Source: Candidatus Methanofastidiosia archaeon (lineage in GTDB: Archaea; Methanobacteriota_B; Thermococci; Methanofastidiosales; Methanofastidiosaceae). Taken from it: a DNA stretch of 16,511 bases. Of this stretch, positions 13,837-16,511 are shown piece by piece. The DNA lies in NCBI GenBank assembly GCA_003558335.1, contig PWMA01000081.1, positions 1 through 16,511 on the forward strand. Reading direction: 5' to 3'. The position numbers were made by a program, and so were the translations under genes. Each line of letters starts with the position of its first letter. Within the stretch, counting starts at the first letter, position 1. The notes below the pieces were generated by a model. The model was not told the origin of the DNA, searched no databases, and saw only the letters and a list, made by a program, of their open reading frames with translations.

Positions 13837-14223
13837 ATGAAGATAGATCCTTTGGCCGATGCACTTTCAAATATTTATAATTATGAAAATGCGAGAAAAC
13901 CCGAATGCACCATACCTGCATCAAAACTTATGGGAAATGTCTTAAGAATTATGCAGAAATGGGAATATATAGGGGCATTTGAATTTATAGATGATGGTAA
14001 AAACGGCCTATTCAAACTTGAATTAATGGGGGCAATTAATAATTGTGGAGTCATAAAACCAAGAACCCCTGTGAAGAACTATGAACTCGAAGATTGGGAA
14101 GCTAGATACTTACCTGCAAAAGAGTTTGGAATATTGATTATGACAACTACAAATGGGGTAATGTCACATAAGAAGGCCAAAGAGCAGAATATTGGAGGCA
14201 TTCTGTTAGCTTATGTTTATTAG
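13837..14223 (+). CDS. rps8: Small subunit ribosomal protein S8 (uS8)
   Basis: A 128-residue archaeal S8: DPLADALSNIYNYENARKPECTIPASKLMGNVLRIMQKWEYIGAFEFIDDGKNG, then INNCGVIKPRTPV and the family C-terminus FGILIMTTTNGVMSHKKAKEQNIGGILLAYVY. It binds the central domain of 16S rRNA; bacterial S8 also represses its operon, which is not shown here. AGGTGAT (13824-13830) lies six bases before the ATG. The stop TAG is part of AGGTGAT for L6. Confidence 0.98.
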   Translation: MKIDPLADALSNIYNYENARKPECTIPASKLMGNVLRIMQKWEYIGAFEFIDDGKNGLFKLELMGAINNCGVIKPRTPVKNYELEDWEARYLPAKEFGILIMTTTNGVMSHKKAKEQNIGGILLAYVY

Positions 14224-14231
14224 GTGATGTT

Positions 14232-14780
14232 ATGGTACAGCATGTAGAATGGTTAATCGATATCCCTGAATCTGTAAATGTTTCAATAGACGGGGCAAAA
14301 ATTGGTGTAGAAGGGCCAAAAGGTAAGTTGGAGAGAGATTTTCACCTACACAACATTAAAATTGAAAAGATAGATAAAGATAAAACTATAAGGGTTTTTG
14401 CACCACATGCGTACAAGAAAGAAAAAGCCACGATGGGTACTGTTAGTTCCCACCTAAGAAATATGATAAAAGGTGTTTCAGAAGGCTTTGAATACAAAAT
14501 GAAAATTATATATGCACATTTTCCAATGAATGTCAAATTAGATGGTAAGAAACTCGTTATTTCAAATTTCATTGGAGAGAAAAGTCCTAGAAAAGCAAAC
14601 ATTGTCGGTGATGTAGAGGTAAAAGTTTCCGGAGAGTTTGTCACAATAAATGGAATTAACAAAGAAGAAGTAGGCCAAACTGCAGCTAACATAGAACTTG
14701 CTACGAGAGTAAGAAGAAGGGATACTAGAGTATTTCAAGATGGTATCTACTTATTTGAAAAGGACGGAGATCCAGTATAG
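14232..14780 (+). CDS. rpl6: Large subunit ribosomal protein L6 (uL6)
   Basis: A 182-residue archaeal L6 with two similar domains: IPESVNVSIDGAKIGVEGPKGKLERDF and HFPMNVKLDGKKLVISNFIGEKSPRKANIVGDVEVKVSGEFVTINGINKEEVGQTAANIE, ending RRRDTRVFQDGIYLFEKDGDPV. It lies near the factor-binding site beside the sarcin-ricin loop. AGGTGATG (14222-14229) joins the S8 stop to this start. The stop TAG is again fused to a GGTGAGA site, for L32e. Confidence 0.98.
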   Translation: MVQHVEWLIDIPESVNVSIDGAKIGVEGPKGKLERDFHLHNIKIEKIDKDKTIRVFAPHAYKKEKATMGTVSSHLRNMIKGVSEGFEYKMKIIYAHFPMNVKLDGKKLVISNFIGEKSPRKANIVGDVEVKVSGEFVTINGINKEEVGQTAANIELATRVRRRDTRVFQDGIYLFEKDGDPV

Positions 14781-14790
14781 GTGAGATGAA

Positions 14791-15318
14791 ATGAATTCAC
14801 GATTATTGAAAGTTAGAAAAAAGCTTAATAGCAAAAGGCCAAAATTCCTTAGAACTGAAACGTGGAAAAAGAAATCCTTCCAAAATAACCCTAAATGGAG
14901 AAAACCAAGAGGGAAGGATAATAAAATGAGATTGAAAAGAAGTGGAAAGCAACCAATGGTTTCTGTTGGTTATAGAGGGCCAAAAGAAGTTAGAGGTAAT
15001 CATCCTTCAGGGTTGAAAGAAGTTATGGTTGCAAATCCAGCACAACTAGAAGGTCTTGAAAATGTTATAATAAGGATTAATAGAACGGTGGGCAACAAAA
15101 AGAAAATTGAAATAGTTAAAAAAGCCGTCAAATCTAATCTTAAAATAGCAAATCCCTCTTTAGATTATGTAAAAGTTACATCTGTTGAGGAATTTGACAA
15201 TATAGAATCGATTAAAAATCATGTTCAGAAATTGTTAATTCCATTTACTATTGATAGCGAGATAAGATCTGATATAATTAAAAAAGCTGAAAACGCTGGC
15301 ATAACAGTGGAGGAATGA
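14791..15318 (+). CDS. rpl32e: Large subunit ribosomal protein L32e (eL32) with C-terminal extension
   Basis: A 175-residue member of the archaeal/eukaryotic L32e family. The core (about 1-125) has KRPKFLRTETWKKKSFQNNPKWRKPRGKDNKMRLKR, VGYRGPKEVRGNHPSGLKEVMVANPAQLEGL and TVGNKKKIEIVKKAVKSNLKIANPSL, after which family members usually end. About 50 more residues follow (YVKVTSVEEFDNIESIKNHVQKLLIPFTIDSEIRSDIIKKAENAGITVEE), predicted helical and acidic, with a last segment that faintly echoes the end of the core. This differs from the N-terminal extensions known in halophiles. No frameshift is needed, since the frame runs directly to a TGA ahead of L19e. The start is supported by GGTGAGA after the L6 stop. 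Confidence 0.93.
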   Translation: MNSRLLKVRKKLNSKRPKFLRTETWKKKSFQNNPKWRKPRGKDNKMRLKRSGKQPMVSVGYRGPKEVRGNHPSGLKEVMVANPAQLEGLENVIIRINRTVGNKKKIEIVKKAVKSNLKIANPSLDYVKVTSVEEFDNIESIKNHVQKLLIPFTIDSEIRSDIIKKAENAGITVEE

Positions 15319-15322
15319 GCAC

Positions 15323-15784
15323 ATGGATCTAAAAGTTCAAAAAAGACTTGCAGCACAATTATTAAAATGCGGAGAAGGCAGAGTGTGGTTTGATAGCAAT
15401 AGCTCTTCAGAAATATCTATGGCAATTACAAGGGAAGATGTTAGAAAATTAATAGATAGTGGAAAGATTAAGAAAAAACAGGAAGTCGGAATCTCAAGAC
15501 ACAGGGCGAGAGAGAGGCACATTAAGAGAAAGAAAGGAAGGATGAGTGGATTTGGTTCCAGAAAAGGAAAAGCCACTGCAAGATATCCTAAGAAGAGAAG
15601 ATGGATTAACACAATAAGGCCCTTGAGAAGGACTTTGTTTGAACTAAGGGAATCTAAAAAAATTGATAAAATGTCTTATAGGAAACTATATAGGATGGCA
15701 AAAGGTGGAGCATTTAGAAGTGTTTCTTATATGACCAATTACATAAAAGATCACGGCCTTATGTCTGAAAAGAGGAAGAGGTGA
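15323..15784 (+). CDS. rpl19e: Large subunit ribosomal protein L19e (eL19)
   Basis: A 153-residue L19e, an archaeal/eukaryotic family. DLKVQKRLAAQLLKCGEGRVWFDSNSSSEISMAITREDVRKLIDSGKI is followed by the basic RHRARERHIKRKKGRMSGFGSRKGKATARYPKKRRWINTIRPLRRTLFELRES and the end KMSYRKLYRMAKGGAFRSVSYMTNYIKDH. It contacts 23S rRNA and the exit-tunnel side. GGAGG (15309-15313) lies nine bases before the ATG, inside the end of L32e. The stop TGA is within AGAGGTGA, the site for L18. Confidence 0.98.
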   Translation: MDLKVQKRLAAQLLKCGEGRVWFDSNSSSEISMAITREDVRKLIDSGKIKKKQEVGISRHRARERHIKRKKGRMSGFGSRKGKATARYPKKRRWINTIRPLRRTLFELRESKKIDKMSYRKLYRMAKGGAFRSVSYMTNYIKDHGLMSEKRKR

Positions 15785-15788
15785 AACT

Positions 15789-16361
15789 ATGTCAACAGGA
15801 CCGAGATCAAGAGTACCTTTTAAAAGAAGAAGAGATGGTAAGACTAACTATAAAAGAAGACTAGCATTAGTAAAATCTGGAAAGCATAGGGTCGTAATTA
15901 GGAAATCGCTAAATAATATGCTAATTCAAATTATAAGTTCTACATATGAAGGAGATATGACAATTGCAACTACTGCTTCAAAGGAATTAAGAGATATGGG
16001 GTGGAACTTCCATTGTGGTAATACGCCTGCTGCATACCTTACTGGATACCTTTGCGGAAAAAAAGCAAAAAAAATTGCAGATGAATTTGTACTTGATATA
16101 GGTCTTCAGAGGTCAATTAAAGGTGGAAGAAACTATGCAGCACTGAAAGGTTTTATCGATGCTGGATGTAAAGTTAATGCAGATGAAAATATATTTCCTC
16201 CTGAAGAAAAATTAAAAGGTGAAATTATATCTTCATACTATGGAGAACTTGATGATTCTCAAAAAGAGAAGATATTTTCAAATTACTTGAAAAATAATAC
16301 AGATCCTTCAAAGATGCCAGGGATTTTTGAAGAAGTTAAGTCTAAAATAGACAAATTATGA
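15789..16361 (+). CDS. rpl18: Large subunit ribosomal protein L18 (uL18)
   Basis: A 190-residue archaeal L18, longer than bacterial forms. It has STGPRSRVPFKRRRDGKTNYKRRLALVKSGKHRVVIRKSLNNMLIQII, the G/A-rich 5S-binding region HCGNTPAAYLTGYLCGKKAK, and the archaeal C-terminus LDIGLQRSIKGGRNYAALKGFIDAGCKV. It binds 5S rRNA together with L5. GAGGTGA (15778-15784) precedes the ATG. The stop TGA is joined to AGGTGC (16361-16366), the site for the next gene. Confidence 0.98.
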   Translation: MSTGPRSRVPFKRRRDGKTNYKRRLALVKSGKHRVVIRKSLNNMLIQIISSTYEGDMTIATTASKELRDMGWNFHCGNTPAAYLTGYLCGKKAKKIADEFVLDIGLQRSIKGGRNYAALKGFIDAGCKVNADENIFPPEEKLKGEIISSYYGELDDSQKEKIFSNYLKNNTDPSKMPGIFEEVKSKIDKL

Positions 16362-16372
16362 GGTGCATGCTA

Positions 16373-16511
16373 ATGCCAAGAAAGAAAAAGGAGATCATTG
16401 AAGAACCTGCAGAAGAGGTTAAGGAAGAGACTCCAGAAACTACTGAAGATAAAGAGATCATTGAAGAACCTGCAGAAGAGGTTAAGGAAGAGACTCCAGA
16501 AACTACTGAAG
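16373..16511 (+). CDS. Probable S5 (uS5) with repetitive acidic N-terminus, 3'-partial
   Basis: The frame opens at ATG 16373 (seven bases after AGGTG) and stays open to the window edge. An in-frame ATG at 16367 is too close to the ribosome binding site. It encodes MPRKKKEIIEEPAEEVKEE and then a 21-residue unit (EIIEEPAEEVKEETPETTEDK) repeated. S5 is the gene expected after L18 in archaeal operons, so the assignment rests on position; nothing of the S5 core is yet in view. The acidic repeat would be an unusual N-terminal tail for a 30S protein. The gene could instead be an inserted acidic protein. Confidence 0.55.
   Translation, partial: MPRKKKEIIEEPAEEVKEETPETTEDKEIIEEPAEEVKEETPETTE
16391..16511 (+). 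repeat. Perfect 63-base in-frame tandem repeat
   Basis: The unit beginning GAGATCATTGAAGAACCTGC (16391-16453) is repeated from 16454, and all 58 bases of the second copy inside the window match the first. The unit length is a multiple of three, so copy number changes would keep the frame. The array may continue past the window. Confidence 0.9.

Noticed and set aside
13706..13924. Minus-strand frame covering S14
   Set aside because: The plus strand here encodes a perfect zinc-type S14 with two CxxC pairs in its expected place; the reverse frame is a by-product.
16391..16511. CRISPR or mobile element explanation for the terminal repeat
   Set aside because: The copies abut without spacers, stay in frame and form part of an open reading frame following a ribosome binding site, so they are a coding tandem repeat.

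Overview
The window is a piece of an archaeal chromosome. The evidence is a long plus-strand ribosomal protein operon in the archaeal order, with archaeal/eukaryotic-only proteins (S4e, L19e, L32e), aIF1 and the RNase P protein Rnp1 inside it. Other archaeal marks are TATA-box promoters about 25-35 bases before short leaders, and Shine-Dalgarno sites of the GGAGGTGATC type. The DNA is AT-rich. The operon order and a split lipoate ligase/radical SAM pair fit a euryarchaeon. A lineage near Methanofastidiosa or Thermococci is a guess from gene content only.

Layout. (1) Bases 1-2262 (+) are the 3' part of a large surface protein built of beta-sandwich repeats; its start lies outside the window. 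(2) Bases 2301-4134 (-) hold thioredoxin under its own promoter, then, reading leftwards from 4134, a tight three-gene unit: a small lipoate-ligase C-terminal subunit (sLplB-like), a biotin-synthase-like radical SAM protein of the LipS kind, and a TrmB-like winged-helix regulator. This looks like a compact lipoyl-assembly operon with its own regulator. (3) Bases 4236-5807 (+) encode a 523-residue protein I do not recognise, with a C-terminal winged helix. (4) Bases 5888-6115 (+) encode a small non-canonical Sm-like protein. (5) Bases 6116-6309 are the promoter and a long structured leader of the ribosomal operon. (6) From 6310 to the end the order is L3-L4-L23-L2-S19-L22-S3-L29-aIF1-Rnp1-S17-L14-L24-S4e-L5-S14-S8-L6-L32e-L19e-L18-(start of S5). 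No gap inside this operon exceeds about 20 bases, and many stop codons lie inside or against the next gene's Shine-Dalgarno site.

The most unusual points are the perfect 63-base tandem repeat that gives the putative S5 an acidic repetitive N-terminus at the right edge; two hairpins lying directly end to end in the L3 leader, with a third around the L3 ribosome binding site; the C-terminal extension of L32e; the lipoyl mini-operon with a cysteine-bearing regulator beside thioredoxin; and the unrecognised 523-residue protein. I saw no tRNA, rRNA, CRISPR array or insertion sequence. No gene-free stretch is longer than 300 bases; the longest is the 194-base region before L3.
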